A DNA stretch of 33,624 nucleotides from NCBI GenBank assembly GCA_934155165.1, contig CAKPGS010000011.1:1-33624 (forward strand), in the 5' to 3' direction. Of the stretch, positions 33,481-33,624 are shown piece after piece; position 1 is the first letter of the stretch; each line of letters begins with the position of its first letter. The position numbers and the translations under genes were made by a program. Source of the DNA: an uncultured Clostridia bacterium. GTDB lineage: Bacteria; Bacillota; Clostridia; TANB77; CAG-508. The notes under the pieces are model-generated. The model had not been told where the DNA came from, searched no databases, and saw only the letters and a program-made list of their open reading frames with translations.

Positions 33481-33503
33481 GGCACGGAGCTCCGTGCCCC
33501 TAC
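33481..33503 (-). repeat. REP-like perfect palindrome with 5' GTAG (R6) inside groESL
   Basis: On the minus strand GTAGG is followed by GGCACGGAGCTCCGTGCC, an 18-nt perfect palindrome. It lies between the groES stop codon and the groEL ribosome binding site, so it is transcribed in the middle of the bicistronic message. It is close in sequence to R5 and R1. Confidence 0.75.
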
Positions 33504-33510
33504 AATTAAT

Positions 33511-33624
33511 TTATTTAACAATGGCTAGTATATCATCTTCACTAACAATTATGTAATTTTCTCCTTCGAATTTAACTTCTGTTCCAGCATATTTGCTTAC
33601 TATTACGTTATCTCCTTTATGTAC
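33511..33624 (-). CDS. groES: Co-chaperonin GroES, C-terminal part
   Basis: The window ends inside this gene. The visible 37 residues (VHKGDNVIVSKYAGTEV, then FEGENYIIVSEDDILAIVK) match the end of GroES, including the GDxVxxSKYAGTEVK segment and the final DILAI strand. The rest, including the mobile loop that docks to GroEL, lies beyond 33624. It is upstream of groEL in the same direction, the standard operon. Confidence 0.95.
   Translation of the reverse strand, partial: VHKGDNVIVSKYAGTEVKFEGENYIIVSEDDILAIVK

Noticed and set aside
33453..33510. CIRCE heat-shock operator near groEL
   Set aside because: The palindrome here has no TTAGCACTC-type arms and lies between the cistrons; a real CIRCE would be upstream of groES, outside the window.

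Overview
The window is AT-rich chromosomal DNA from a low-GC Gram-positive bacterium, most likely an uncultured or gut-type member of the Clostridia. The evidence is the coding bias towards Lys/Ile/Asn/Glu, strong AAGGAGG-type ribosome binding sites, and a Firmicutes gene set (disA, radA, sepF, divIVA, a SpoVD/FtsI-like PBP with PASTA domains, MutL with an endonuclease motif). A pilin-like KGITLV leader and tiny Cys-rich membrane proteins point the same way. Most of the window is conserved housekeeping sequence. I see no CRISPR array, prophage, rRNA or tRNA, and no defence or secondary-metabolite island.

Layout. Positions 1-1746, plus strand: dapA, then an HD-domain hydrolase with its own promoter, ending at a bidirectional terminator. 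Positions 1744-14533, minus strand, a long co-directional run: ftsK, an unrecognised 498-aa protein, a beta-CASP metallo-beta-lactamase ribonuclease, a cytoplasmic GH15 glucoamylase, a 5'-truncated REP-associated tyrosine transposase (RAYT) with terminal hairpins, radA, disA, a pilin-leader/LamG-like surface protein and a membrane-anchored cyclophilin. Intact genes within this run are spaced 15-25 nt apart. The only break is the RAYT remnant between the glucoamylase and radA. Positions 14765-15758, minus: rsmD and a DivIVA-like coiled-coil gene with a terminator. Positions 15933-18270, plus: a class B PBP. Positions 18301-20979, minus: a Ca2+-type P-ATPase. Positions 21144-21420, plus: a compact monocistronic gene for a 74-aa unknown protein. 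Positions 21586-31260, minus: mutL, a small membrane protein, miaA, an HlyD-like protein, sepF, divIVA and smc. Positions 31481-31773, plus: two tiny Gly/Cys-rich one-helix membrane proteins. Positions 31821-33624, minus: groEL and the 3' end of groES.

How the genes fit together. Several act in chromosome and division biology: FtsK pumps DNA, SMC compacts it, SepF and DivIVA organise the septum and poles, RadA and DisA act on recombination intermediates and c-di-AMP, and MutL in mismatch repair. Others act at the envelope: the PBP, HlyD-like protein, pilin/LamG protein, cyclophilin and Ca2+ pump.

The most notable non-coding structure is a dispersed family of six short hairpins. Five have 5'-GTAG at the foot and one has a degenerate GTAA. 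They lie only between genes, including between groES and groEL, and three form a cluster just upstream of ftsK. This is the architecture of REP sequences mobilised by RAYT transposases, and a broken RAYT copy lies in the same window, although its own flanking hairpins are of a different type. The other points worth attention are the unrecognised 498-aa, 131-aa and 74-aa proteins and the pair of Cys-rich mini-proteins.
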